From positions 558,001 through 622,000 of the forward strand of contig NZ_CP123384.1 of the NCBI RefSeq assembly GCF_040409955.1: a stretch of DNA of 64,000 nt. Reading direction: 5' to 3'. This stretch comes from Salipiger sp. H15 (GTDB lineage: Bacteria > Pseudomonadota > Alphaproteobacteria > Rhodobacterales > Rhodobacteraceae). This document shows, in pieces, positions 33,635 through 42,916 of the stretch (the stretch's first letter is position 1; every line of letters begins with the position of its first letter). Position numbers and translations under genes: made by a program. The notes below the pieces were generated by a model. The model had not been told where the DNA came from. It ran no database searches and saw nothing but the letters and a program-made list of their open reading frames with translations.

Positions 33635-35857
33635 ATGCCCGACCTGCTGATCGAACTCTTTTCCGAAGAAATCCCGGCCCGGATGCAGAGCCGCGCCGCC
33701 GAGGACCTGAAGAAGCTCGTCACCGACGGTCTGGTCGAGGCCGGTCTGACCTATGCGGGCGCCGCCGCCTTCTCGACGCCGCGCCGCCTGACGTTGACCG
33801 TGCAGGGCCTGCTGGCCGCCTCGCCCGCCACCCGCGAGGAGCGCCGGGGCCCGAAGACCGACGCGCCCGAGAAGGCCATCGAGGGCTTCCTGCGCGGCGC
33901 CGGGGTGACCCGCGAACAGTGCGAGGAGCGCGACGACAAGAAGGGCAAGGTGCTCTTCGCCATCATCGAGAAACCCGGCCGCCCCGCCGCCGAAATCGTC
34001 GCCGAGGTCCTTGAGCGGACCGTGCGCACCTTCCCCTGGCCGAAGTCGATGCGCTGGGGCGCGGGCTCGCTGCGCTGGGTGCGGCCGCTGCATTCGATCA
34101 TCTGCCTGCTGACCGACGAGCAGGGCGCCGAGGTGGTGCCGCTCGAGATCGACGGCATCGTCGCGGGCCGAAGCACGCGCGGCCACCGCTTCATGGGCGG
34201 CGCGGCCTTCGAGGTCTCGTCCTTCGACGATTACGAGGCCAAGCTGAAGCGCGCCAAGGTCGTGCTGAACCCGACCGAGCGCGCCGACACCATCTGGCAT
34301 GACGCCACCAACCGCGCCTTCGCCTCGGGTCTCGAGGTGGTGGACGACCGCGGGCTGCTGGCCGAGGTCGCGGGCCTCGTCGAATGGCCGGTGGTGCTGA
34401 TGGGCGAGATCGGCGAGGAGTTCCTCAAGCTGCCGCCCGAGGTGCTGCAGACCTCGATGAAGGAACACCAGAAGTTCTTCTCGGTGAAGAACCCCGCCTC
34501 GGGCCGGATCGAGCGTTTCGTCACCGTGGCGAACGTCGAGACCGCCGATGACGGCGCGACGATCCTTGCCGGCAACCAGAAGGTGCTTTCGGCCCGCCTG
34601 TCGGACGCCAAGTTCTTCTGGGAGAACGACCTGCGCGTCGCCAAGTCGGAGGGGCTCAGCGCCTGGACCAAGCGGCTCGGCAACGTCACCTTCCACAACA
34701 AGATGGGCAGCCAGAAGGCGCGCATCGAGCGCATCGCCGCGCTGGCACGCGAGATCGCGCCCATGGTGGGTGCCGATGCCGCGCTCGCCGAGCAGGCCGC
34801 GCTGGTGGCCAAGGCGGATCTCTCGTCCGAGATGGTCTACGAATTCCCCGAGCTGCAGGGCCTGATGGGCCGCTACTACGCCGAGGCCGCGGGCCTGCCG
34901 GGCGAAGTTGCCGCCGCCTGCCAGGAGCATTACTCGCCGCTCGGCCCGTCCGACGACGTGCCGACCGCGCCGGTCTCGGTGGCCGTGGCGCTGGCTGACA
35001 AGCTCGACACGCTGACCGGCTTCTGGGCGATCGACGAGAAGCCCACCGGCTCCAAGGACCCCTACGCGCTGCGCCGCGCCGCGCTCGGGGTGATCCGCCT
35101 CGTGCTGGAGAACGGGCTGCGCCTGCACCTCGACCGGCTGATCGATGCGCAGATCCTGCGCCACCAGATCGAGGCCGACGGCGAGCGCGAGGAAGCGCTG
35201 CTCGAGGACCTGCTGCGCGAGATCGCGCATCACGGCGTCTTCGGCTCGGCTGCGCGCGCCATCGTCGACCAGGTGAAGGGCAACGCCCCGGAATGGATCG
35301 AAAAGGTCGAGAACCACTCGGGCGAGCTCGGCGACGACCTGCTGGCGTTCATCCATGACCGCCTCAAGGTGTTCCTGCGCGACGAGGGCATCCGCCACGA
35401 CGTGATCGACGCCTGCCTCGCCATGCCGAACCGCGACGACCTCGCGCTGCTGGTGACCCGCGCCAAGGCGCTGAGCGCCACGCTGGCGACCGAGGACGGC
35501 GGCAACCTCGTGCAGGGCTTCAAGCGCGCCAACAACATCCTCACCCAGGCCGAGGAGAAGGACGGGGTCGAGTACAGCTTCGGCGCCGACCCCAAGTTCG
35601 CCGAGAGCGACGAGGAAAAGGCGCTGTTTGCCGCGCTCGACAAGGCCGAGGCCGAGATCGCGCCCGCGATGGCCGCCGAGGACTTCGCCGGGGCGATGGG
35701 TGCCATGGCCGCGCTGCGCGGGCCGATCGACGCCTTCTTCGAGGCGGTGCAGGTGAACTCGGACAACCAGGTGGTGCGCCGCAACCGGCTCAATCTGCTC
35801 TCGCGGATCCGCCACACCTGCCTGCAGGTCGCCGACCTCACCCGCGTCGAGGGCTGA
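33635..35857 (+). CDS. glyS: Glycyl-tRNA synthetase beta subunit
   Basis: GlyS is the tRNA-recognising beta chain of the bacterial alpha2beta2 glycyl-tRNA synthetase. The 740-residue protein starts MPDLLIELFSEEIPARMQSR, which is characteristic, and contains VRPLHSIICLL, TSMKEHQKFFSV, LADKLDTLTGFWAIDEKPTG with SKDPYALRRAALGVIR, all GlyS hallmarks, ending in an anticodon-binding region. The alpha subunit gene glyQ, often close by in alphaproteobacteria, is not in the window. A perfect hairpin follows the stop. Confidence 0.97.
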   Translation: MPDLLIELFSEEIPARMQSRAAEDLKKLVTDGLVEAGLTYAGAAAFSTPRRLTLTVQGLLAASPATREERRGPKTDAPEKAIEGFLRGAGVTREQCEERDDKKGKVLFAIIEKPGRPAAEIVAEVLERTVRTFPWPKSMRWGAGSLRWVRPLHSIICLLTDEQGAEVVPLEIDGIVAGRSTRGHRFMGGAAFEVSSFDDYEAKLKRAKVVLNPTERADTIWHDATNRAFASGLEVVDDRGLLAEVAGLVEWPVVLMGEIGEEFLKLPPEVLQTSMKEHQKFFSVKNPASGRIERFVTVANVETADDGATILAGNQKVLSARLSDAKFFWENDLRVAKSEGLSAWTKRLGNVTFHNKMGSQKARIERIAALAREIAPMVGADAALAEQAALVAKADLSSEMVYEFPELQGLMGRYYAEAAGLPGEVAAACQEHYSPLGPSDDVPTAPVSVAVALADKLDTLTGFWAIDEKPTGSKDPYALRRAALGVIRLVLENGLRLHLDRLIDAQILRHQIEADGEREEALLEDLLREIAHHGVFGSAARAIVDQVKGNAPEWIEKVENHSGELGDDLLAFIHDRLKVFLRDEGIRHDVIDACLAMPNRDDLALLVTRAKALSATLATEDGGNLVQGFKRANNILTQAEEKDGVEYSFGADPKFAESDEEKALFAALDKAEAEIAPAMAAEDFAGAMGAMAALRGPIDAFFEAVQVNSDNQVVRRNRLNLLSRIRHTCLQVADLTRVEG

Positions 35858-35864
35858 GCCTCTC

Positions 35865-35888
35865 CGCCCCGGGGCATATCCCGGGGCG
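35865..35888 (+). terminator. Hairpin after glyS
   Basis: CGCCCCGGG and CCCGGGGCG form a 9-base-pair stem with loop GCATAT, eight bases after the glyS stop. The tail ATCATTCC is only weakly T-rich. A second imperfect hairpin (AAAAGGTGT with ACACCCTTTT, 35943-35970) lies just ahead of the next gene. Confidence 0.55.
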
Positions 35889-36008
35889 ATCATTCCGGTA
35901 CCGGTGCCGCCTCGTTACGCCCCGTCACGGCGCCGGGCCTTTCAAAAGGTGTTAGTGCGACACACCCTTTTCGGGCTAGGCTGCACTGCGGATAAACAGG
36001 GGCCCGTC

Positions 36009-38573
36009 ATGCCCGACACGTACCGGAAAGACATGCAGGCGGATGATCCGCATGTGACGCTCATCACCCCGTCGGCGCCGATCACGACGCCGACCCATGG
36101 CGGCCGTGCGAAATGCCTGCAGCGGCTTGTCCGTCTCGATCTGCCGGTGCCGCGCACGGTGGCGCTGAGCTTCGACACGGTGCACCGCATCGCGCAGGGC
36201 GAGATGCCGCCTCCCGGCCTCATCCTCGGCCAGTTCGCCCCCGGAACGCTGCTCTGCGTGCGCCCCTCCTCGGAGGATCCCGACTGGGGCGGGCCGGGCT
36301 CGGTGCTGAACATCGGGATGAACGACGCCACCTTCGTCGACTATTCCGACCGGATCGGCGCCGAGGCGGCCTCGGCGCTCTACATGCGCTTCGTCATGGG
36401 CTACGCGATCCACGTGGCGCGGCTTGACCCCGACGTCTTCGAGGAGATCGACACCACCGGCCAGCAGGGCCTGTCGGACGCGCTGCGCGCCTACGAGGAA
36501 CAGGCCGAGGAGCCCTTCCCGCAGGATCCCGCCGTCCAGCTGACTGCTGTGCTGCGCACCATGGCCCGCGCCTGGGAGGGCACCACCGCCCGGCTGCTGC
36601 GCCAGGCCAAGGGCGCGCCGGTCGATGCCGGGCTCGGGCTCATCGTGCAGGAGATGGCGCTGGGGCTGGGTCAGGGCGAATGCGGCTCGGGCGTGCTGCA
36701 GCTGGTGAATTCCGAGACCGGCCTGCCGCAGGTCACCGGGCGCTACCTGCACCAGAGCCAGGGCCGCGACGCGCTGCACCATGAAAACGCGGCGCTGTTC
36801 CTCGAGCGCGACCCGCGCGGGCCCTCGCTGCAGGAGCTGGCGCCCGAGGCCTTCGAGCAGCTGAAGGCCCATGCGCGGCTCATGCGCCAGCGCCTGCGCG
36901 CGGAGATGCAGATCGAGTTCACCATCGAGAATGGCCGCGTGCACATTCTTGACGGGGTGCGGGTGAAACGCTCGCCCCGCGCCGCGCTGCGCATCGCCGT
37001 GCGGCTGGCCGAGGACGGCATCATCAGCCGCGAGGAGGCGCTGATGCGGGTCGAGCCGCGCGGCCTTTCCGAGCTGCTGCACCGCCAGGTCTCGCCCGAG
37101 GCCGAGCGCGACGTGATCGGCCGCGGCGTCGCCGCCTCGCCGGGCGCCGCGACCGGCAAGATCGTCTTCAGCGCCGCCGAGGCGCAGGCCTCGGCCGCGC
37201 GCGGCGAGCCCTGCATCCTCGTCCGCCGCGAGACCTCGCCCGAGGACGTGCGCGGCATGCACGTCGCCGCCGCGGTGCTGACCGAGCGCGGCGGGATGAC
37301 CAGCCACGCGGCGGTGATCGGCCGCGGCCTCGGCCTGCCCTCGGTGGTGGGGGCCTCTGGAATGGGCTTCCGGCTGAACGACAAGGTGTTGATTTCGCAG
37401 GACGGTCGGCGCTTCCGCGAGAGCGACGTGATCACCGTCGATGGCACTTCGGGGCAGATCCTCGCGGGGGCTCCGGCGATGGTCGAGGCGGCGCTGGACG
37501 ACGCCTTCCGCACCTTCATGTCCTGGGCCGACGATGCCCGCGACATCGGCATCCGTGCCAATGCCGACACGCCCGCCGATGCCGCCACCGCGCGCAACTT
37601 CGCGGCGCAGGGGATCGGCCTCTGCCGGACCGAGCACATGTTCTTCGAGGCGGACCGCATCACGCCCATGCGCGAGATGATCTTTGCCGATAGCCCCGAG
37701 GACCGGAAGGCCGCCCTCGCCCGGCTGCTGCCGATGCAACGTGCTGACTTCACGGAACTTTTCCGGATCATGGAAGGGATGCCCGTGTGCATCCGCCTGT
37801 TCGATCCGCCGCTGCACGAGTTCCTGCCGACCGACCGCACCGGGCTGCGCGACCTTGCCGAGGCGCTCGACCTGCCGGTCAGCGACGTGACCCGCCGGGT
37901 CGAGTCCATGGGCGAGTACAACCCGATGCTGGGGATGCGCGGCGTGCGGCTCGGCATCGCGGTGCCCGAGATCTACGACATGCAGGCCCGCGCCATCTTC
38001 GAGGCGACGCTGGACGCGTCGAAGGACGGCGCGCCGGTCGAGCCCGAGATCATGCTGCCGCTGGTCTCGGCGATGAAGGAGGTCGAGCTGGTCAAGACCC
38101 GCATCGACGCCGTCGCCGCCGCCGTGCGCAACGAGCGCGGCCGGGCCTTCGACTACTCGCTCGGCGTCATGGTCGAGACCCCGCGCGCCTGCCTGCGCGC
38201 CGACGAGATCGCCCAGCACGCGCATTTCATCTCGTTCGGCACCAACGACCTCACGCAGATGACCTACGGCCTGTCGCGCGACGACGCCGGGCGGTTCATG
38301 TCGCACTACGTCCAGCAGGGGGTCTTCGCCGAGGATCCCTTCCACCGGCTCGACCCCGACGGGGTGGGCGAACTGATCAAGATCGGGGTGGAGCGCGGGC
38401 GTCGCGGCAACCGCGGAATCATGCTCTCGATCTGCGGCGAGCATGGCGGCGACCCTGATTCGATTGCCTTCTGCAGGGAGGCGGGAATCGACTACGTGAG
38501 CTGCTCACCGTTCCGCGTTCCGGTTGCAAGACTTGCCGCTGCGCAACTCGCGATAAAAGAGAAGATCGGCTGA
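36009..38573 (+). CDS. ppdK: Pyruvate,phosphate dikinase-like enzyme
   Basis: PPDK interconverts pyruvate + ATP + Pi and PEP + AMP + PPi, giving PEP for gluconeogenesis. The 854-residue protein has the three expected parts: an N-terminal ATP-grasp domain, the phosphohistidine domain with TERGGMTSHAAVIGRG (His433), and the C-terminal PEP/pyruvate barrel with SFGTNDLTQMTYGLSRDDA and the catalytic cysteine in LSICGEHGGDP (Cys809). Canonical enzymes have 870-900 residues. The shortening is in the N-terminal ATP-binding domain, whose usual LLGGKGANLAEM segment is reduced to THGGRAKCLQRLV, so nucleotide specificity should not be assumed. A hairpin overlapping the stop (38565-38583, ATCGGC/GCCGAT then TTTTC) ends the unit. 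Confidence 0.9.
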   Translation: MPDTYRKDMQADDPHVTLITPSAPITTPTHGGRAKCLQRLVRLDLPVPRTVALSFDTVHRIAQGEMPPPGLILGQFAPGTLLCVRPSSEDPDWGGPGSVLNIGMNDATFVDYSDRIGAEAASALYMRFVMGYAIHVARLDPDVFEEIDTTGQQGLSDALRAYEEQAEEPFPQDPAVQLTAVLRTMARAWEGTTARLLRQAKGAPVDAGLGLIVQEMALGLGQGECGSGVLQLVNSETGLPQVTGRYLHQSQGRDALHHENAALFLERDPRGPSLQELAPEAFEQLKAHARLMRQRLRAEMQIEFTIENGRVHILDGVRVKRSPRAALRIAVRLAEDGIISREEALMRVEPRGLSELLHRQVSPEAERDVIGRGVAASPGAATGKIVFSAAEAQASAARGEPCILVRRETSPEDVRGMHVAAAVLTERGGMTSHAAVIGRGLGLPSVVGASGMGFRLNDKVLISQDGRRFRESDVITVDGTSGQILAGAPAMVEAALDDAFRTFMSWADDARDIGIRANADTPADAATARNFAAQGIGLCRTEHMFFEADRITPMREMIFADSPEDRKAALARLLPMQRADFTELFRIMEGMPVCIRLFDPPLHEFLPTDRTGLRDLAEALDLPVSDVTRRVESMGEYNPMLGMRGVRLGIAVPEIYDMQARAIFEATLDASKDGAPVEPEIMLPLVSAMKEVELVKTRIDAVAAAVRNERGRAFDYSLGVMVETPRACLRADEIAQHAHFISFGTNDLTQMTYGLSRDDAGRFMSHYVQQGVFAEDPFHRLDPDGVGELIKIGVERGRRGNRGIMLSICGEHGGDPDSIAFCREAGIDYVSCSPFRVPVARLAAAQLAIKEKIG

Positions 38574-38586
38574 AAAGGCCGATTTT
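38565..38586 (+). terminator. Terminator overlapping the ppdK stop
   Basis: ATCGGC (38565-38570) and GCCGAT (38578-38583) form a 6-base-pair stem with a 7-base loop containing the TGA stop, followed by TTTTC. Confidence 0.6.
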
Positions 38587-38660
38587 CGCCTAAAATGCGC
38601 CGTTATCCCCAAAGGATGACGTAGCTGTACCTTTGCGTGTTCTTACCCGGGTAGACGAAA

Positions 38661-38684
38661 AGGCGACATTTTTGTAAATCGCCT
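38661..38684. promoter_or_regulatory. Imperfect palindrome upstream of the SleB-like gene
   Basis: AGGCGACATTT and AAATCGCCT are inverted with two unmatched bases, about 50 bases before the start codon. Position and AT-rich centre suggest an operator; no regulator can be named. Confidence 0.35.
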
Positions 38685-38733
38685 GAGATTTCGGCAACTG
38701 AAGAGCTGCCCCCCCGAGCCGTGAGAGCCCTTA

Positions 38734-39375
38734 ATGTTTCGTGCCACCGCGATCGTCGCAGCCGCCATCTTTGCGGCGCTTCCCGTCCGCGCTGACATCC
38801 AGCATGACAGCATCCGCCACCTCGTCAAACTTGAACAGAGCGCGCTTCGTTCCGCCAATTCCTCGCACCTGCGCCGGATGGTGACCCCGGTCGCCGCGGG
38901 TGCCGCGAAGACCCCGCATTATGACCGCGCCTGGCTTGCCGCCCAGCCCAAGGCCACCGGCGGGCCGCAGTGGCAGTGCCTCGCCGAGGCGCTCTACTTC
39001 GAGGCCAGGGGCGAGACGCTGCAGGGTCAGTTCGCCGTCGCCGAGGTCATCATGAACCGCGTCGACAGTCCGCGCTTCCCGGACTCGGTCTGCGGCGTGA
39101 TCAACCAGGGCACCGGGCGGCTCAACGCCTGCCAGTTCTCCTACACCTGCGACGGCCGCCCCGAGAAGGTGAGCGAAGCCGCCGCCTGGGAGCGCGTCGC
39201 CAAGGTCGCCAAGGCGGTGATCTCGGGCGCGCCGCGCGCACTGACCGCGGGGGCCACCTACTACCACACCCGCGGCGTGCAGCCGAGCTGGGCCCGCAAG
39301 TTCACCAAGACGGCCACCATCGGCGCGCATTACTTCTACCGCGGCGGCTCCTACCGCATCAGCACCAGCAACTGA
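38734..39375 (+). CDS. SleB/CwlJ-family cell wall hydrolase
   Basis: A 213-residue exported peptidoglycan hydrolase. Residues 1-20 are a signal peptide (MFRATAIVAAAIFAALPVRA). The Hydrolase_2 (SleB) domain follows from about residue 78: WQCLAEALYFEARGETLQGQ with the catalytic glutamate, AVAEVIMNRVDSPRFPDSVC, then GVINQG and CQFSYTCDGRPE. In spore formers the family opens cortex; in alphaproteobacteria it is thought to act in wall turnover. It is transcribed alone from a long leader (about 160 bases from the ppdK stop). Confidence 0.92.
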   Translation: MFRATAIVAAAIFAALPVRADIQHDSIRHLVKLEQSALRSANSSHLRRMVTPVAAGAAKTPHYDRAWLAAQPKATGGPQWQCLAEALYFEARGETLQGQFAVAEVIMNRVDSPRFPDSVCGVINQGTGRLNACQFSYTCDGRPEKVSEAAAWERVAKVAKAVISGAPRALTAGATYYHTRGVQPSWARKFTKTATIGAHYFYRGGSYRISTSN

Positions 39376-39389
39376 GCGCCGCTTTTCTG

Positions 39390-39411
39390 CCCCGGCACGC
39401 CGTTGCCGGGG
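39390..39411 (+). terminator. Weak hairpin after the SleB-like gene
   Basis: CCCCGGCA and TGCCGGGG form an exact 8-base-pair stem with a 6-base loop, 15 bases past the stop. No T-run follows, so factor-independent termination is doubtful. Confidence 0.35.
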
Positions 39412-39470
39412 TCGCCCCTGCGGCAGGCCCCTGCTAGAGAGGCGGCACTTTCCCATCCGGAGCCGCTGCC

Positions 39471-40400
39471 ATGGCCGACGAAATCCGCCTCGCCTTCGCC
39501 CATCCCGACGAACGCGCCATCGCCACCGCCGGCGACACGCCCCGCGACCGCATCTCGCTGCGCGACCACGTGGTCGAGGTCGAGATCGGCGCCTTCCAGG
39601 CCGAGCGCGGGTCGCGCCAGCGCGTGCGCTTCAACGTCGTGGTCGAGGTGGCGCCCGGCAAGGGCGCGCTCGAGGATGACGTCGACCTGATCCTTTCGTA
39701 CGACAAGGTGACCGAGGCCATCGCCGCCGAGCTGGCGGCCGAGCGGCTGAACCTGCTCGAGACCCTGGCCGAGCGCATCGCCGAGCGCATCCTGCTCGAG
39801 CCGCAGGCGCTGCGGGTCTTCGTGCGGATCGAGAAGCTCGACCGCGGCCCCGGTGCGCTGGGGGTCGAGATCGTCCGCGCCCGTGACGGCGAGCCGGTGG
39901 GCTCGGCGCAGGACGCCGCCCGCGCCCGGCCGCATCCGCGCGTGCTCTACCTGTCGAACGCCGCCATCGCCGATGCCGCGCTGCCGGGCTGGCTCGACCA
40001 GGCCGAGGCCATGGGTGCGCCGGTGATCCTCTGCGTCGGCCTGCCCGAGGGCGTTCGCCCGCAGGCCAGCCACCCGCTGGCGCAGCGCCGCATCGACCTG
40101 CTGGCGATCGAACAGAACGCCTGGACGCTGGCGGCGCGCGATCCCCGCGCCAAGGTGGTCGCCACCCGTACCGAGCTCGACTGGGCGATGAAGAACGGCC
40201 AGAGCTGCATCTGGGCGCCCTCGAAGATCGTGCTCGACACGCCCGCCGGGCACCACACCCATCCCGAGGACCCGGCCGAGCTGGCCGGATGGTTCGCCGG
40301 GCTCATGGAGGCTTGCGAGCTGGTGATGATCGGCGAAGAGCCGCCCGCCGGTGTGACGGTCCCCTCGCGGGCTGTAACAGTCGGAAATACCTCGCTCTGA
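39471..40400 (+). CDS. folB: Dihydroneopterin aldolase with an extra C-terminal domain
   Basis: FolB converts dihydroneopterin to 6-hydroxymethyl-dihydropterin in folate synthesis. Residues about 25-130 are the FolB fold (RISLRDHVVEVEIGAFQAER, NLLETLAERIAERIL with the catalytic Glu, VFVRIEKLDRGPGALGVEI). FolB is normally about 120 residues; this protein has 309. The extra part (about 135-300) is alpha/beta, with strands VLYLSNAAI, APVILCVGLPE and AKVVATRTELD and a helix-rich end (PEDPAELAGWFAGLMEACEL). I do not recognise it, and it shows no FolK motif. folP and glmM follow in the same direction, so the fused domain may serve pterin or cell-wall metabolism, but this is inference. Confidence 0.88.
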   Translation: MADEIRLAFAHPDERAIATAGDTPRDRISLRDHVVEVEIGAFQAERGSRQRVRFNVVVEVAPGKGALEDDVDLILSYDKVTEAIAAELAAERLNLLETLAERIAERILLEPQALRVFVRIEKLDRGPGALGVEIVRARDGEPVGSAQDAARARPHPRVLYLSNAAIADAALPGWLDQAEAMGAPVILCVGLPEGVRPQASHPLAQRRIDLLAIEQNAWTLAARDPRAKVVATRTELDWAMKNGQSCIWAPSKIVLDTPAGHHTHPEDPAELAGWFAGLMEACELVMIGEEPPAGVTVPSRAVTVGNTSL

Positions 40401-40452
40401 CCCGGTAGCCGCCCGGCTTGCCAAGCGGGCATTCATCGGGCACAGACGCTCA

Positions 40453-41457
40453 ATGACCGCCCGTTACCGCCCCCTCGTCCAGACCGGCCACGCCCGGCCC
40501 GACGGCGCCCTGCCCCTTGCCGGGGGTCCGCGCTGGTTCACCCATTGCGCCCGGCACGCCCGCGGCGACGCGGTGCGCGTGGTTGCCGCCGCCGAGGTGC
40601 CGCAGGACGTGCTGGCCCGGCTCACCGCCCCGCGCGAGCCGGTGGCGGGCCTTTCCATGGACGGCACGCGGATCATGGGCATCCTCAACGTGACGCCCGA
40701 CAGCTTCTCCGACGGCGGCACCGACGCCTCGACGGAGGACTCCATCGCCCGCGCCCGGCAGATGCTGGCGGACGGGGCCGAGATCCTCGACATCGGCGGC
40801 GAGAGCACCCGCCCCGGCGCCCCCGAGGTACCGACCGAGGAGGAGATCGCCCGCGTCGTGCCCGTCACCGCGGCGCTGAAGGGCGTGCCGATCTCGGTCG
40901 ACACCCGCAAGGCCGCCGTTGCCCGCGCCGCCGCCGAGGCCGGGGCGACGCTGATCAACGACGTCTCGGGCCTCGTCTTCGATCCCGAGATGACCGAGTT
41001 CTGCGCCTCCGCGCGCCTGCCCGTCTGCGTCATGCACATGCGCGGCACGCCCGAGACCATGGCGGCCGAGACCGATTACGAGGACGTGCTGCTCGACGTC
41101 TACGACTTCCTCGAGCGCCAGGTCCACGCGCTGGAGCACGCCGGGCTGCCGCGCGGCAAGATCGTCGTCGACCCCGGCATCGGCTTTGCCAAGACGCTCG
41201 AGCAGAACCTCGCGCTGCTGAACGGGCTCTCGCTCTTCCACGGGCTCGGCTGCGCGATCCTGCTCGGTGTCTCGCGCAAGGGCTTCATCGGCAGGATCTC
41301 GGGCGAGACCGAGGCGGCCAGACGTTTCCCCGGCTCCATCGCCGTCGCCCTTGCGGGCGTCGCGCAGGGGGCCCAGATCATCCGCGTTCACGACGTTGCC
41401 GAAACCCGCCAGGCCCTGGCGCTCTGGCAGGCCGTCGCAGAAGGAGGCACTCAATGA
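40453..41457 (+). CDS. folP: Dihydropteroate synthase
   Basis: FolP joins 6-hydroxymethyl-dihydropterin diphosphate to p-aminobenzoate. The 334-residue protein has the TIM-barrel motifs [40 protein letters not shown] and [12 protein letters not shown]. About 70 residues precede the first motif ([20 protein letters not shown] onward), longer than in E. coli FolP and typical of this bacterial group. The stop overlaps the glmM start (ATGA). Product flow FolB to FolP in one operon is metabolically sensible, with FolK missing from the window. Confidence 0.96.
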   Translation: MTARYRPLVQTGHARPDGALPLAGGPRWFTHCARHARGDAVRVVAAAEVPQDVLARLTAPREPVAGLSMDGTRIMGILNVTPDSFSDGGTDASTEDSIARARQMLADGAEILDIGGESTRPGAPEVPTEEEIARVVPVTAALKGVPISVDTRKAAVARAAAEAGATLINDVSGLVFDPEMTEFCASARLPVCVMHMRGTPETMAAETDYEDVLLDVYDFLERQVHALEHAGLPRGKIVVDPGIGFAKTLEQNLALLNGLSLFHGLGCAILLGVSRKGFIGRISGETEAARRFPGSIAVALAGVAQGAQIIRVHDVAETRQALALWQAVAEGGTQ

Positions 41458-42800
41458 CCCGCAAGCTGTTCGGCACCGACGGGGTGCGCGGCACCGCCAA
41501 CATGTACCCGATGACCGCCGAGATGGCGCTGGCAATCGGCGCCGCCGCCGGGCGCTACTTCCGCCGCGAGGCGGGCGGCACGCACCGGGTGGTGATCGGC
41601 AAGGACACCCGGCTCTCGGGCTACATGTTCGAGACCGCGCTGACCGCGGGCCTGACCTCGACCGGCATGAACGTGCTGCTGCTCGGCCCGGTGCCGACCC
41701 CGGCGGTGGGCCTGCTGACGCCGTCGATGCGCGCCGATGTCGGGATCATGATCTCGGCCTCGCACAATCCGGCGCATGACAACGGCATCAAGTTCTTCGG
41801 CCCGGACGGGTTCAAGCTCTCGGACGAGGCCGAGGCCGAGATCGAGGCGCTGGTCGAGGCCGGCGTCGAGCCGGCGCAGGCGGGCAACATCGGACGCGCG
41901 AAGCGCATCGACGACGGCCGCTTCCGCTACCAGGAGCGGGTGAAGTCGAGCTTCCCGCACGGCATGCGGCTCGACGGCATGAAGGTGGTGATCGACTGCG
42001 CCAACGGCGCCGCCTACCGCGCCGCGCCCGAGGTGCTCTGGGAACTCGGCGCCGAGGTGATCCCGGTGGGCACCCAGCCGAACGGGCTCAACATCAACGA
42101 CCAGTGCGGCTCGACCCGGCCGCAGACCGCCGCCGAGACGGTGGTGGCGCATGGCGCCGACGTCGGCATCTGCCTCGACGGCGACGCCGACCGGGTGATC
42201 CTGATCGACGAGACCGGCACCGTGGCCGACGGCGACCAGATCATGGCGCTGATGGCCGGCCGCTGGGCCGAGGAGGACCGGCTGAAGGGCGGCACGCTGG
42301 TGGCGACGGTGATGTCGAACCTCGGGTTGGAGCGCTTCCTTGGCGCCCGCGGCCTGACGCTGGCGCGCACCAAGGTGGGTGACCGCTACGTGGTCGAGAA
42401 GATGCGCGCCGAGGGATTCAACCTCGGCGGCGAGCAGTCGGGCCACATCGTGATGACCGATTACGCCACCACCGGCGACGGGCTGATGGCCGGCCTGCAG
42501 TTCCTCGCCGAGATGGTGCGCACGGGCCAGCCCGCGAGCCGCCTCGCCCACAACTTCGAGCCGGTGCCGCAGCTGCTGAAGAACGTGCGCTTCGGCGCCG
42601 GGCAGACGCCGCTCGAGGCGGCCAGCGTGCAGGGCGCCATCGCCGAGGCCGAGGCGCAGCTTTCCGGCCGCGGCCGGCTGCTGATCCGCAAGTCGGGCAC
42701 CGAGCCGCTGATCCGCGTCATGGCCGAATGCGAGGACGAGGGGCTGCTCGCCCGGGTGGTCGACGGCATCGTCGCCGAGGTCCAGGCCGCGGCCCGCTGA
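41454..42800 (+). CDS. glmM: Phosphoglucosamine mutase
   Basis: GlmM converts glucosamine-6-phosphate to glucosamine-1-phosphate for UDP-GlcNAc, needed in peptidoglycan and LPS. The 448-residue protein starts [14 protein letters not shown] and has the phosphoserine loop in [17 protein letters not shown] (Ser about 101), the metal loop [13 protein letters not shown], the sugar-binding GGEQSGHIV and the phosphate-binding [12 protein letters not shown]. All are intact. AAGGAGG precedes the start, within the end of folP; the genes overlap by four bases. Confidence 0.97.
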   Translation: MTRKLFGTDGVRGTANMYPMTAEMALAIGAAAGRYFRREAGGTHRVVIGKDTRLSGYMFETALTAGLTSTGMNVLLLGPVPTPAVGLLTPSMRADVGIMISASHNPAHDNGIKFFGPDGFKLSDEAEAEIEALVEAGVEPAQAGNIGRAKRIDDGRFRYQERVKSSFPHGMRLDGMKVVIDCANGAAYRAAPEVLWELGAEVIPVGTQPNGLNINDQCGSTRPQTAAETVVAHGADVGICLDGDADRVILIDETGTVADGDQIMALMAGRWAEEDRLKGGTLVATVMSNLGLERFLGARGLTLARTKVGDRYVVEKMRAEGFNLGGEQSGHIVMTDYATTGDGLMAGLQFLAEMVRTGQPASRLAHNFEPVPQLLKNVRFGAGQTPLEAASVQGAIAEAEAQLSGRGRLLIRKSGTEPLIRVMAECEDEGLLARVVDGIVAEVQAAAR

Positions 42801-42833
42801 CCCCGGCGCCACGCCCGGCCCCGCCGCCGGGCC

Positions 42834-42856
42834 GGCGTATTTGGAAAGAGAAGAAG
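42834..42856 (+). repeat. Dispersed TATTT/GAAG element, copy 3
   Basis: Identical over 23 bases to the copy at 7164-7186 (GGCGTATTT, GGA, AAGAGAAGAAG). It lies 34 bases after glmM, preceded by a GC-rich hairpin (CCGGC...GCCGG region) and partly overlapping the terminator stem that follows. Confidence 0.7.
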
Positions 42857-42884
42857 CCGGGGGCGCGCGCCGACCCCGGCTTTT
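42854..42884 (+). terminator. Terminator of folB-folP-glmM
   Basis: AAGCCGGGG (42854-42862) and CCCCGGCTT (42874-42882) form a 9-base-pair stem with an 11-base loop, ending in TTTTCC. It lies about 55 bases past the glmM stop and next to the convergent MATE gene. Confidence 0.75.
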
Positions 42885-42916
42885 CCTTTGGCCCGAGTGT
42901 CGTTCGGAGGCCCGGG

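Noticed and set aside
33362..35893. An 840-codon minus-strand frame opposite glyS.
   Set aside because: Shadow of glyS, a clear housekeeping gene; the composition is repetitive and there is no homology-like motif.
35976..38444. An 820-codon minus-strand frame opposite the PPDK-like gene.
   Set aside because: Shadow frame; PPDK catalytic motifs are on the plus strand.
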